Assembly (NCBI RefSeq): GCF_026250525.1
Contig: NZ_CP111044.1
Span: 124,001-188,000, forward strand
Length of the DNA stretch: 64,000 bases
Direction: 5' to 3'
Origin: Chondrinema litorale
GTDB lineage: Bacteria; Bacteroidota; Bacteroidia; Cytophagales; Flammeovirgaceae
Of the stretch, positions 9,009 to 18,293 are shown one piece after another. Made by a program: the position numbers and the translations under genes. How positions within the stretch are numbered: the stretch's first letter is position 1; every line of letters begins with the position of its first letter. Below the pieces are notes generated by a model. The model had not been told where the DNA came from. It made no database searches and saw only the letters and a list, made by a program, of their open reading frames with translations.

Positions 9009-9282
9009 AATGCAAGATTTAATTTAAAAACTACAATTTGGTTTTATAACGCATTTTGTAAAAAGTAAATTATAGGTATTGCAAGATAAGCCGACTAAAC
9101 ATCTTAAATTAATTAAAAATAGTTAAATAACATTGCTTAGAATGTTTTTGTGTTAAAGAATTGATACATCTATTATCGATTTTAGCTTAAAAAATAAAGA
9201 TTTTTTCAATTATTCATCATTTCAATTTGGTAGAATTTGAAGAGATTCTCTATAGAAGATGCTATTATTTTAAATAATATGC

Positions 9283-12200
9283 TCAGCTATTATCTTTATC
9301 TATCAATGGAAAATTTAAAATAATAGTGGTGCCTATACCTTTTGCACTTTCAAGCATTATTGTACCTTTCATACTTTCTACTTGAACTTTGGTCATGTAT
9401 AAACCAATTCCTTTGCCTTCGTGGGTATTATTAAATCTTTGGAAGAGTCTGAATATTTTATCTCCTGCATATTGCATGTCTATGCCTATACCGTTATCTG
9501 AAACTTTAATATTTACATTTTCATTTTGGCGATAACAGTGTACATAAACGAAATCTTCTCCTTCTTTCATTTTACGATATTTAATTCCGTTGTGAATTAA
9601 ATTGTAAAAAATGCTGTGTAAGTATGCCCTAATTCCATGGATAACAAATTCATCGTCGTACTCAATTTTCAGATCCACCTTTTTATCTATGCATTCTTTT
9701 TCAATATCTTGTCTTACTTGGTTAAGGGTTTCTGTTATGCTAATCTCAATAAGTTCTTCTTGAGAGTGCTTCATTTCTATAATTGATGCCAGATCATTAA
9801 CAATTACATCCAATTTTTCTACACTGATTTTTATCTTTTCAACTATTTCATTGGCTATGTTACTTGTTAAAGAAGGTAGTAAACTCAATAAACCTCTTAA
9901 GCTTGAGATAGGGCCTTTTAAATTGTGGCTAGTGATATAATTAAATTGTTCTAATTGCTGATTTTGAATTAAGAGTTCTTCATTCTTATTGTATAAATCT
10001 TCAGTTCTGTCTTTAACCCTTTTTTCTAATGAATTTTTTAACTCTAGTAGTTCAGATCGTTGATTTTCGAGTAAATCATTCTGTTCTGATAGCATATTAC
10101 TTTGGGCAGTAAGTTCTTCGTTTTGCGCCTGAATTTCGTTGTTTTGTTCAGATATTTGAAAAGTTCGCTCCTTTACTGCCTTTTCGAGTTTGTCATTTTG
10201 TTTCTGATAATTTTGTACGCGAAAGTTATTATAAACTATACCGCCAAATATCAACACAGATAAACCAATTGCAATAAACCAAGGTCTAACCCAAATTGGG
10301 TTGTTAATTGATATCTGAAAAGAAGCGGTTTCCTCTTTCCATTGTCCATAAGCATCTGTAGAGTTTATTATTATTTCGTATTCTCCAGGTTGAAGATTGG
10401 TAAGATTAATAAAATTTAAATTTCCGTTATTTATATAGGTAGTGTCATTTTTATTTAGTTTGTAGCGATAATAGATAGGAGAAGTAGCATTATACGATAC
10501 AAAACTATAGTCTAATTTTATATTATTTTCGTCGTGAGATAATTCTAGTTTTTTATTTAGCCAGTCTTGTTTTTTAATTTTCTCTTGATTGATCCAAATA
10601 TTCGTAAAAAACAATCTTGTAGAACTAGTATTAGACAACAATTCTTCTGGTTGGAAATAACTTAAACCATTAATACCTCCAAAAAATAATTTGCCGTTTT
10701 CAGATTTATAGAATGAGCCAGTATTAAACTCATTGCTTTGAAGCCCTTGTGATGCAGAGAAGCGAATTAAATGATTTTTTTCTCTTCTAAAACAGATCAA
10801 TCCATTATTTGAAGACATCCAGATGTTCTGGTTGTTGTCTTCTAAAATGCCATAAATACTTTTGTTAGGTAATTGTTCATTGAGAGCAAAAGGGGCAAAA
10901 TTATTCTTCTCAGGATTATATTGATATACACCATCACTCCAAGTTCCTACCCACAAAACATCTTTAGAGTCTCTATAAATATTCATGATCTGCTTTGGGT
11001 AAGGAAGATCATCTTTTAAGAAAACTTCAGCATCATCTAAAGTTTTATTTAATTTGTAAATAGCTTTATCAGTACCAACCCAAATATCATCTTTCTCTAC
11101 TAAAAAACTTCTTACTGCCTCATCTTTTGGGATTAAATCAAGCTCATTATGCGTTCGAATTTCTGGATCATAAATAATCAGGCCTATTTCTTTATCAACA
11201 GGTCCGACCAATATTTTGCCGTTTTGTAAATGGGCCAGATTGGTTGCAATTACATCTTTAATTCTTAAAATAGGTTTTACTCCGTCGATTAGTTCATAAA
11301 CACCTTTTTGAGTGCCTATAAATAAGTTATTACTTTTTTTAGCAGGTAAAATCTTATAGACAAGACCACAATTAAGATTAGAAAAATTTAGACTATTTGT
11401 TTTTATAGGTGGATACTGCTTAAAATCGAATACATCTATATGCTTTTCTGAACCAGCATAGAGTTTTCCATTTTTTACATACAAACCAGACATATATTGG
11501 TTTGTAAGCGCATTGTTATTATAAGGATTAAAATTGATAGTGTTAATGGAAGTTTCGTGTTGGTTGTATTTGTCAATACCAAATCCGTTGGTACCAACCC
11601 AAACGGTACTATCTTTAGTAGTAAATAAAGTTAATGGGTTGTTTGCAGAGATACTATAATGATCAAATTTATCTGATACCAATAGTTTAAACTTAGCATA
11701 ATCCTGATTAAAAATATAAATACCTGTATTGTTACAACTCAACCAAATTCTGCCTTCTGAGTCTTTGGTTATACTTTTTCTATCATCTGTAATACTTTTT
11801 CTATTGTCGAACACAACTTCGGTAAATTGAATTTGTTTTTGAATCTTAAGCGAAGTATCTAAAACATATAAGCTAGTATCTGTGGTGAGTAGCACTTCAT
11901 TTTTTTGCTTATAAAAAGCCTTACAGATTTTGAACTTATTTTGAAGAAAAGGTAGAAACTGATTGTCTTTATATAGATAAGTTCCTATTTCCGAGCCTAT
12001 TATGCAAGTATTTTCATCTAACGGATTTGCAAAGTATACTTCTTTATTTTTAAACAGTTCATGATTTGTCAATTTGTTTGAAGGTATGTGATAAGTGATA
12101 AAGCCTTGTGAGTTTGCAATTAATAGAGTCTCGTTAAAAATATTAAGTGTATAAGCAGTTGGTTGGTCTTGACTTAGATTTGAAGGGAAGTAATTATAAA

Positions 12201-12525
12201 ATTTCTCTTCGAAAGAGTTATAGTAGCTAACTCCTAGCGAAGTTAAAGCCCAAACTCCTCCTTTGGGATCTGCGCAAACAGCCCAAACTATATTATTAGC
12301 AATACTATTTTCATCAGTTTCGTCGTGTTTAAAAACTTTAAAGTTGCTTCCATCATATCGATTAAGACCATCTCTGGTGGCAACCCAAAGATATCCCTTA
12401 CTATCTTGTGTAAAGTTATGGACAGCAGATTGACTTAAACCCTCATTAACTGTAATGTGCGTAAATTTGATTTGGGCAAGAGTTATTTGTGATAGTAGTA
12501 AAAAAAATAAGGTATAAAATTTCAT
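9283..12525 (-). CDS. Beta-propeller sensor histidine kinase
   Basis: This is a 1080-residue, one-component-spanning sensor. Residues 1-17 are a Sec signal peptide. Residues about 20-640 carry Reg_prop two-bladed propeller repeats, with recurrent VGTxxDGV/GIYxYN motifs such as WVGTWSDGVYQYN. A Y_Y_Y domain follows (about 690-745), then one membrane segment (about 752-772) and a long Gln/Glu/Asn-rich coiled coil (about 780-860). The HisKA region has phospho-acceptor His867 in SHNLKGP. The ATPase domain has the N-box NLIHN (Asn975 onward), DNGIGID and GKGIGLYM. Unlike hybrid HTCS proteins it has no receiver or AraC output, so a partner regulator must be elsewhere. Confidence 0.9.
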   Translation of the reverse strand: MKFYTLFFLLLSQITLAQIKFTHITVNEGLSQSAVHNFTQDSKGYLWVATRDGLNRYDGSNFKVFKHDETDENSIANNIVWAVCADPKGGVWALTSLGVSYYNSFEEKFYNYFPSNLSQDQPTAYTLNIFNETLLIANSQGFITYHIPSNKLTNHELFKNKEVYFANPLDENTCIIGSEIGTYLYKDNQFLPFLQNKFKICKAFYKQKNEVLLTTDTSLYVLDTSLKIQKQIQFTEVVFDNRKSITDDRKSITKDSEGRIWLSCNNTGIYIFNQDYAKFKLLVSDKFDHYSISANNPLTLFTTKDSTVWVGTNGFGIDKYNQHETSINTINFNPYNNNALTNQYMSGLYVKNGKLYAGSEKHIDVFDFKQYPPIKTNSLNFSNLNCGLVYKILPAKKSNNLFIGTQKGVYELIDGVKPILRIKDVIATNLAHLQNGKILVGPVDKEIGLIIYDPEIRTHNELDLIPKDEAVRSFLVEKDDIWVGTDKAIYKLNKTLDDAEVFLKDDLPYPKQIMNIYRDSKDVLWVGTWSDGVYQYNPEKNNFAPFALNEQLPNKSIYGILEDNNQNIWMSSNNGLICFRREKNHLIRFSASQGLQSNEFNTGSFYKSENGKLFFGGINGLSYFQPEELLSNTSSTRLFFTNIWINQEKIKKQDWLNKKLELSHDENNIKLDYSFVSYNATSPIYYRYKLNKNDTTYINNGNLNFINLTNLQPGEYEIIINSTDAYGQWKEETASFQISINNPIWVRPWFIAIGLSVLIFGGIVYNNFRVQNYQKQNDKLEKAVKERTFQISEQNNEIQAQNEELTAQSNMLSEQNDLLENQRSELLELKNSLEKRVKDRTEDLYNKNEELLIQNQQLEQFNYITSHNLKGPISSLRGLLSLLPSLTSNIANEIVEKIKISVEKLDVIVNDLASIIEMKHSQEELIEISITETLNQVRQDIEKECIDKKVDLKIEYDDEFVIHGIRAYLHSIFYNLIHNGIKYRKMKEGEDFVYVHCYRQNENVNIKVSDNGIGIDMQYAGDKIFRLFQRFNNTHEGKGIGLYMTKVQVESMKGTIMLESAKGIGTTIILNFPLIDKDNS

Positions 12526-12735
12526 TAAATTGAACTATAGCCAAACTGATGATAAAAGTATAAAATAAATATTTAATTGTATTTTATTTATGTAATTTCA
12601 TTCAGTTAATAACACTTATTTTTCTAAGTTATTTCTTTTTTATTAATAGAATATTTGATTTTTTAATCTAAAATACAAATTTAAAATTACCAAAAGCGAT
12701 GTTGTTTTAATTATATGTTGTTCTAGCTTTATACA

Positions 12736-12773
12736 AAAAAAGGATGAATATTATGCTATATTCACCCTTTTTT
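12736..12773 (-). terminator. Terminator after the M14 peptidase gene
   Basis: Arms AAAAAAGGATGAATAT (12736-12751) and ATATTCACCCTTTTTT (12758-12773) pair with a single mismatch around a 6-nt loop, 20 nt beyond the stop at 12794. The minus-strand transcript ends in a U run. The remainder of 12526-12735 is AT-rich and featureless. Confidence 0.8.
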
Positions 12774-12793
12774 ATTAAAAATAAAATTTTAAA

Positions 12794-15418
12794 TTATTCA
12801 GCAGCACCTTCATAAATAGCATTAAATATTAGCTTATAAGTGCCTCTTGGTTGCGCTCTAAATTGAGGGCGGAAAGCATATAGTATTATTTTGCCTTCGC
12901 CATATTTTGCTTGAACCATTGCTGGCTTGTTTGCAATGTTTTTATCAGCACCTAATGCCCATCCGCTCATCAATAAATCTTTTGGAGCGTAACTAGCAAT
13001 AACCTCTATTTCTGGAGCAGGTGCATCTTTGATCTCTTCTTTACCACCTTCGCCAGATTTTCTTTGTTTATCGATTTCAAAAGCACGGCTGCGATTAAAA
13101 GAAACGGCTACAGTATCTTGCATACCGTAAGCTAGTGGTTTAGAGGTATCAACTACCGCTTTAATTAAAGAACCTGGAATAAAAAAGTCGTTGCTACTAG
13201 CTCTTGCTACAGCATTTCTTAAAGGAAGCCCAAACTGCTCAATCACAAAATCACTTGCTGCATCAAATGCCAATATAATTCCGCCATTTTTTACATATTT
13301 TTCTAAAGCCAATGTACCTTCAAGACCGATTCCGCCAACATATTTTTCTGGCATTTCTTGAATTGTGTGGCCGTGTAAAATAGATTCGGCTCTTTGCGAA
13401 GGTAAAATAATTGCATCGTATTGAGATAAATCTTCTGAACGTAAGTCTGTATCGTGTAAAGTATCAGCATCAAAAGCGTACTCATCCATCACAAATCTTG
13501 TCCAACCTTCGTCCATGTTTGCTTGCCAACTTTTGTATAAGCCAACTTTTGGTAAATGTATCTCAGAAAGTTCAACATCTGGTTTAGCTGAAACTCCTGT
13601 AAATGTGAGACCATATTCTTTAGATAAAGAACTGATTAAATCTTTATCACCAGAAACGATGTATGAACCAGCAGGGAAGTCTGATTTACCCGCTTTAAAA
13701 GTTGTACCACTTTTGTAAGCTTTGCCACCAGCCTTTAATATTTTGTTAGCAACAGCTACAGAAGCATTTGTATTTACGCTAAGTGCATATCCGAAAGAAG
13801 CACTTCCAGAAACATCACCTTCGTAATAAGATGCTTTTTCTGAAACCGGCTTGCTAGATACTTTAAATGAAGTAGGCACTTTTTCAATTGCAATGCCCAT
13901 TTGCATTGGTAAAGTCCAACCAGCTAAATCGTAAGGAGTGTCTGGAGGTCCACCTGGATATTGAAATCTTGTAGGGTAATTTTGTTTCTCCATCAGGTCA
14001 ATTAAATACGGACGGAAAGCTTGTCCTGCATAGATAATGTAAGAACCTTTTTTGAAGTTTTTACCATTTAATTCAAAGTCGGCAGATGCTTGTTCCACTT
14101 CGATACCACCTTGCATTAAAACATTTACCAAATTAACGGCTTCAAAAGAATCCCATTGGTCTTTGCTAATAATGTATGCAAAAGGAGCTTCAGTGTTTCC
14201 TTTTTCAATAGCATCTTTACCCATTCTATATATGTTGTACAGGTAGTTTGTTCTTCTATCTGCTGCGATGTCTAATACAGCCCAAGTAGCTGTAAGCATA
14301 TAGTCTACTGCATCGCGGAAGTGAGACTCACCACCTTTCCAAGGGTCAGGATACATAATATCTGTTCCATCTGTAGGAATACCACCAGCTACATATTTTG
14401 GCAGTTTTTCTGGGTCGTAATAACGAGGAGTTGGAGTTGTATGTCCAGTTTCTGTTAAGATACCAATCATGTTATGGTAGTAAGGCACCGTGCGACCTCC
14501 ACCATTCCAGAACATTGTGTACACGTTGTCAGCAACTGCACCAGGCATGTGCTCTAATGAAAATCTTCTAGACATAGCAGAACCTACTTCACTTACACCT
14601 GCTGTTACTGCTGGGTGAATGTTTGGGTTTACTGGGTCTGCATATGGTGGAATAGAGATTTTTGTCCAAGCCGGAGAAGATTGGTGGTGGTTATAAACTA
14701 TTTGTGGGTACCACTCACGGTAAAGTACTTTAGTTACATTATAGGTTTCTGGCATGTTGTTCATAAACCAGTCACGGTTGTTGTCGTGCCCCATGTAGTA
14801 GTGATACAAAATAGGAGGACGAGAAGTCTCATAAGGAGTCCCCAAGTTTTCGCGGTACCAGTTTACTACAATGTCTAAACCGTCTGGATTCATTACTGGC
14901 ATTAAAAGCGTAATTACATTTTCACGAATTTTTTGCATCTCAGGTGTTTCAGAAGTTGCTAAAGTATAAGCTAGTTCCGAAGTCATTTGTCCGTGAGCTA
15001 ATTCGGTAGAGTGCATACCACCATCAATCCAAACTATAGCTTTACCATCTTGCGATAGCTTTTGAGCTTCTTTATCATCAATTTTAGCTCTGGCTAGTTT
15101 GGTACTAATGTCTTTCCATTTATCTAATTGATCTAGATTTTCTTTAGTTGAGATAAACATCAAATACATTGGGCGACCAAGTACAGTTGTTCCTATCTCA
15201 ATTTTTTTGATTCTATCAGATGCCTGGTCGAGTTTTTCGAGGTAATCTTGAATTTGATCGTAGTCTGCAAGTTTGTAGTCGGTACCAACTTTAAAGCCAT
15301 ATACATCTTCTGGTGATGGTACCTTTTGAGCTAGTAATGAAGCAGCGCTGCCCAATAACATGAGGGATGCCAGCATCATAGCTTTGTGAAAAAAGGTTGT
15401 AGTTTTAATATTTAGCAT
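12794..15418 (-). CDS. Exported M14-family metallocarboxypeptidase
   Basis: The 874-residue protein has a Sec signal peptide (about residues 1-30, ending SLLAQ). The zinc carboxypeptidase domain covers roughly residues 45-400: His136 and Glu139 in GGMHSTE are the first zinc ligands, NPDG is at about 177-180, the third ligand is His244 or His245 in YNHHQ, and the catalytic glutamate is probably in TETGH near residue 324. The C-terminal part (about 600-874) resembles a class I glutamine amidotransferase-like/beta-sandwich extension seen in large Bacteroidota M14 proteins; it ends with an LYAFRPQFRAQPRG segment. It probably trims peptides in the periplasm or outside. Monocistronic, with its own terminator. 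Confidence 0.88.
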   Translation of the reverse strand: MLNIKTTTFFHKAMMLASLMLLGSAASLLAQKVPSPEDVYGFKVGTDYKLADYDQIQDYLEKLDQASDRIKKIEIGTTVLGRPMYLMFISTKENLDQLDKWKDISTKLARAKIDDKEAQKLSQDGKAIVWIDGGMHSTELAHGQMTSELAYTLATSETPEMQKIRENVITLLMPVMNPDGLDIVVNWYRENLGTPYETSRPPILYHYYMGHDNNRDWFMNNMPETYNVTKVLYREWYPQIVYNHHQSSPAWTKISIPPYADPVNPNIHPAVTAGVSEVGSAMSRRFSLEHMPGAVADNVYTMFWNGGGRTVPYYHNMIGILTETGHTTPTPRYYDPEKLPKYVAGGIPTDGTDIMYPDPWKGGESHFRDAVDYMLTATWAVLDIAADRRTNYLYNIYRMGKDAIEKGNTEAPFAYIISKDQWDSFEAVNLVNVLMQGGIEVEQASADFELNGKNFKKGSYIIYAGQAFRPYLIDLMEKQNYPTRFQYPGGPPDTPYDLAGWTLPMQMGIAIEKVPTSFKVSSKPVSEKASYYEGDVSGSASFGYALSVNTNASVAVANKILKAGGKAYKSGTTFKAGKSDFPAGSYIVSGDKDLISSLSKEYGLTFTGVSAKPDVELSEIHLPKVGLYKSWQANMDEGWTRFVMDEYAFDADTLHDTDLRSEDLSQYDAIILPSQRAESILHGHTIQEMPEKYVGGIGLEGTLALEKYVKNGGIILAFDAASDFVIEQFGLPLRNAVARASSNDFFIPGSLIKAVVDTSKPLAYGMQDTVAVSFNRSRAFEIDKQRKSGEGGKEEIKDAPAPEIEVIASYAPKDLLMSGWALGADKNIANKPAMVQAKYGEGKIILYAFRPQFRAQPRGTYKLIFNAIYEGAAE

Positions 15419-15847
15419 TTTTAATACAGATAATTTGTAAATGTTTGTTGTTCAATTATTTAGTTATTTAAGTAGTTGGTTTATTTTGTTAATACTGTCA
15501 CATATCTTCAACTACCAGATTATTTTCAAATCAAGCTTTAAGTTAATAAAGTTGACAATTCAATTAGTCATTTTCAAATAATATAATTATGTGCTTGCAG
15601 GGCTTCTAGACGAGATTAGAGAAATTGATAGTGATTGTTGATAATATTCTTATCTCAAGTAATCGCAATTTACAGAAAAAACACTTTACGAAAAAGGGTC
15701 TGCAAAAGCTTATTGGTTAAATACTATCGCATATTTAATGAAATATTTCTATAATTAATGGTGTCTAAAGATTTTTTTTAAATTCTTTGATGACCTTTCT
15801 TTTATAGCTGCGATACAAGAGTGAATCACTAATAAAAACTTTTTATC
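15419..15847. other. 429-bp intergenic region
   Basis: AT-rich DNA between divergent genes (M14 peptidase on the minus strand, lipoprotein on the plus strand). It must hold both promoters. I found no convincing open frame, RNA gene or long inverted repeat. Confidence 0.5.
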
Positions 15848-16912
15848 ATGAAACTGTTCACTCTATTTACTTTCGTTTCTTTTATCTATTTGGCGAGTGC
15901 TTGTGGTCAAACTAATCAAGGGGGAGCTTATCAACAAAACCCCAATTATTCCAATACTCAAAATGCTACTAATTTTTCAAACACATCAAACACCTCAAAT
16001 ATGCAAGCTATAAAAGACCCTCAAACCGGAATGATTTCTACTTATGTTCCATTCCCTGCAAGCTGGCAACAAACTGATAAGGGTTTTAGAACTCCAGATG
16101 GCTCGACAACAGAATCTTTTAAGATAGATACTTATAACCAAACACCAAATTGGTTGAGCTCAGTACAAGCTGTGTTAGAACAAAGAATTTATCCATTACT
16201 TAATCAAATAGGAGCAAGAGTTACAAATACTTATAGAGTACAAGAGATTGTAGAAGGAGATAGACAAAGAGATAAATTGTATTGGAAATCTGTACAAGGG
16301 CAATATTCGTTCGATGCTATTGCCATTGAAGCAGATTATCAAGGTAAAAAAACAATTGCAGTAATACATTTTACCTTAATTCAATCTCAAATAGGCAATG
16401 CTTCTGTTTGTTATGGAGATCAGTTAACTACTGAACCTCAAAATTTCGAAAGAGATAAAAAAATCTTTTTAAATGGATTAGCAAATATGCAGATGAACCC
16501 GCAATGGGTAGCCATGCAAAACCAAAAAGATCAGCAGAGAACGCAAACAGCTTGGAATGCACATAATAATAAAATGAGAGAGAATCAGAATCATTTTAAT
16601 ACAATGAATCAAATCCATAATGATACTTATAATACTTTGAATAATATTTCTATGGAAACTTATAGAAACAATTCAAATGCATCTGATAGAATGCAAGACA
16701 TGACAGTGAATGGCATTTGGGAGCAACAAAATATGCAAAACCCTTATTCTGGGCAGACTATAAAAGTGGAGTCAGGGTACAAGTATTACTATATAAATAG
16801 CAATAACCAGTATATCGGAACAAATGATGCCTTTTATAATCCGAATACAGACCCAAATATGAATAATGTTGAGTGGAAAAAAATGCCAACAGAAAAGAAA
16901 AGCGATTATTAG
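15848..16912 (+). CDS. Asn/Gln-rich lipoprotein of unknown function
   Basis: A 354-residue protein with a lipoprotein signal: a hydrophobic stretch ending LASAC, so Cys19 is the probable lipidation site. A low-complexity linker rich in Asn, Gln, Ser and Thr follows (about residues 20-55). A globular region covers about residues 60-215. Residues 220-285 are rich in Asn, Met and Gln and probably helical. The C-terminal segment YKYYYINSNNQYIGTNDAFY is strikingly tyrosine- and asparagine-rich. No enzymatic motif is visible. A strong terminator follows, so the gene stands alone. Confidence 0.65.
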   Translation: MKLFTLFTFVSFIYLASACGQTNQGGAYQQNPNYSNTQNATNFSNTSNTSNMQAIKDPQTGMISTYVPFPASWQQTDKGFRTPDGSTTESFKIDTYNQTPNWLSSVQAVLEQRIYPLLNQIGARVTNTYRVQEIVEGDRQRDKLYWKSVQGQYSFDAIAIEADYQGKKTIAVIHFTLIQSQIGNASVCYGDQLTTEPQNFERDKKIFLNGLANMQMNPQWVAMQNQKDQQRTQTAWNAHNNKMRENQNHFNTMNQIHNDTYNTLNNISMETYRNNSNASDRMQDMTVNGIWEQQNMQNPYSGQTIKVESGYKYYYINSNNQYIGTNDAFYNPNTDPNMNNVEWKKMPTEKKSDY

Positions 16913-16932
16913 TAAGTAGTTTTTATTAATCG

Positions 16933-16971
16933 GAAAGATGGGTGTTTTCATTCATCTTTCTTTGTTTTGTT
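16933..16971 (+). terminator. Intrinsic terminator after the lipoprotein gene
   Basis: Arms GAAAGATG (16933-16940) and CATCTTTC (16953-16960), with extra G-U and T-A pairing inside, are followed by TTTGTTTTGT. Confidence 0.78.
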
Positions 16972-17081
16972 GGTTTTAAAAAATTGAATTCTGTATGCTT
17001 TTGATCTAGGTATTGCTCAAAAATTTGTTTAATTTAATGTTGACCTTTTTCAATAAATTACAAATTTAAACCTCACAAATT

Positions 17082-17456
17082 ATGTCAACCCATCAAGAAG
17101 TTTTCTCACATGCTGCGAGTATTTTACCTGTTTCTCATATCGATGAAGCGATTGTTTTTTATACTGAAAAACTGGGTTTTCATTTAAACTTTACTTGGAA
17201 TGAACCCGTTGATTATGCCATTTTAAAAAGGGGAGAAGTAAATATTCATTTATCAAGAAGAAAAGATGCTCCTAAACCAGATAGTATGTATTCTTCCATC
17301 TACATTTTTGTTCACGATGCTGAGGTCGTCTATAATGATTTTAAATCGAAAGGAGTAAGTATAGTGAGCCCATTATGTGAAACAGATTATGGTATGAAAG
17401 AATTTGATATAAAAGATACTGAGGGATATGTATTAAGTTTTGGCGAAAGTTTGTAG
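17082..17456 (+). CDS. VOC/glyoxalase-fold protein
   Basis: This is a 124-residue protein with the vicinal oxygen chelate pattern: an N-terminal ILPVSHIDEAIVFYTEKLGF strand-helix motif, a central INIHLS-type strand, and a C-terminal FDIKDTEGYVLSF strand that normally carries the metal-binding glutamate. The length fits a bleomycin-resistance/glyoxalase family monomer of two half-modules. The metal-ligand set is incomplete by eye, so a binding protein rather than an enzyme is possible. The gene is 35 nt upstream of an AraC-type regulator and probably forms an operon with it and the metallo-beta-lactamase gene after that. Confidence 0.8.
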   Translation: MSTHQEVFSHAASILPVSHIDEAIVFYTEKLGFHLNFTWNEPVDYAILKRGEVNIHLSRRKDAPKPDSMYSSIYIFVHDAEVVYNDFKSKGVSIVSPLCETDYGMKEFDIKDTEGYVLSFGESL

Positions 17457-17491
17457 ACTTGTTATAAAAGTACAAAAACAAACATTAGCTC

Positions 17492-18259
17492 ATGAATCAT
17501 CTTATTCTGTTGGATAATTATTCTTTATTTTATGGAAGCAATCCGACTCCAATAAGAAATCATGGGCATCCAACTATTCAGTTAGTAATTTCAGAAGAAG
17601 AACCTTTTAAATCAAAAAATGCAGAAGGGCATTGGGTAGATAAGCAAGGTTTGCTAATTGCACCAAACCACAAACACGAATGTGATGCCCAAAATATTAA
17701 GCTACTAAGTTTAGATATTGATCCCGAATCTTTATTGGGTGAGTGGATTGTTCAAAACTATTTGAAAGAGCAGAACGTCATTGACTATCCATTTGAAAGA
17801 AATAAAACTTTTGATTTCACTCAATTAGCAAAGTGGATAGAAACTAAAAATTGGACAGTAGTTAATAAAATGGTGAATGATTTTTTTTACTTTCAAAAAA
17901 CTGAGCTTGAGTTAGAAAAAGACGAGCGGATTGACAAAGTACAAGCTTATATTGCTGAAAATATTCACAATGAAATAACAACATCTATTCTGGCAGATTT
18001 GGTGCATTTAAGTGAAAGTAGATTGGTGCATTTATTCAAAGAAAAAATGGGTTTGCCAATAAGAAACTATATACTTTGGTATAGGCTAAAGCTTTCTATT
18101 TCTGAACTACAACGTGGGTGTTCGCTCACCCAAGCTGCGCTTACTGCCGGTTTTTTTGACCAATCTCATTTTACTAGAACATTTGTAAATATGATGGGAA
18201 TTGCTCCTTCAACTCTAATGAATAATAGCAAATTCGTACAAGTTTCTATTCCAAAATAG
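17492..18259 (+). CDS. AraC-family transcriptional regulator
   Basis: A 255-residue regulator with an N-terminal domain of about 140 residues (cupin-like; NHGHPTIQLVIS and the later PNHKHECDAQ region) and a C-terminal AraC/XylS domain at about 150-248. The two helix-turn-helix units are visible in TTSILADLVHLSESRLVHLF and LTQAALTAGFFDQSHFTRTF, ending GIAPSTLM. It lies between a VOC protein and a metallo-beta-lactamase lipoprotein on the same strand, with gaps of 35 and 33 nt. This arrangement echoes the AraC/metallo-beta-lactamase pair at 6094-7828. Effector unknown. Confidence 0.88.
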   Translation: MNHLILLDNYSLFYGSNPTPIRNHGHPTIQLVISEEEPFKSKNAEGHWVDKQGLLIAPNHKHECDAQNIKLLSLDIDPESLLGEWIVQNYLKEQNVIDYPFERNKTFDFTQLAKWIETKNWTVVNKMVNDFFYFQKTELELEKDERIDKVQAYIAENIHNEITTSILADLVHLSESRLVHLFKEKMGLPIRNYILWYRLKLSISELQRGCSLTQAALTAGFFDQSHFTRTFVNMMGIAPSTLMNNSKFVQVSIPK

Positions 18260-18265
18260 CCAGAG

Positions 18266-18293
18266 TTTTGTATTCAAACTAAAGAATACAAAA
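18266..18293 (+). promoter_or_regulatory. Hairpin abutting a start codon
   Basis: Perfect 10-bp arms TTTTGTATTC (18266-18275) and GAATACAAAA (18284-18293) with an 8-nt loop. The last base of the right arm is the A of the ATG at 18293. It could be an operator or a translational control hairpin; no U tract follows, so it is not a terminator. Confidence 0.5.

Noticed and set aside
9283..12525. Hybrid two-component (HTCS) regulator
   Set aside because: The propeller and Y_Y_Y domains fit, but the protein ends after the ATPase domain without receiver or AraC domains.
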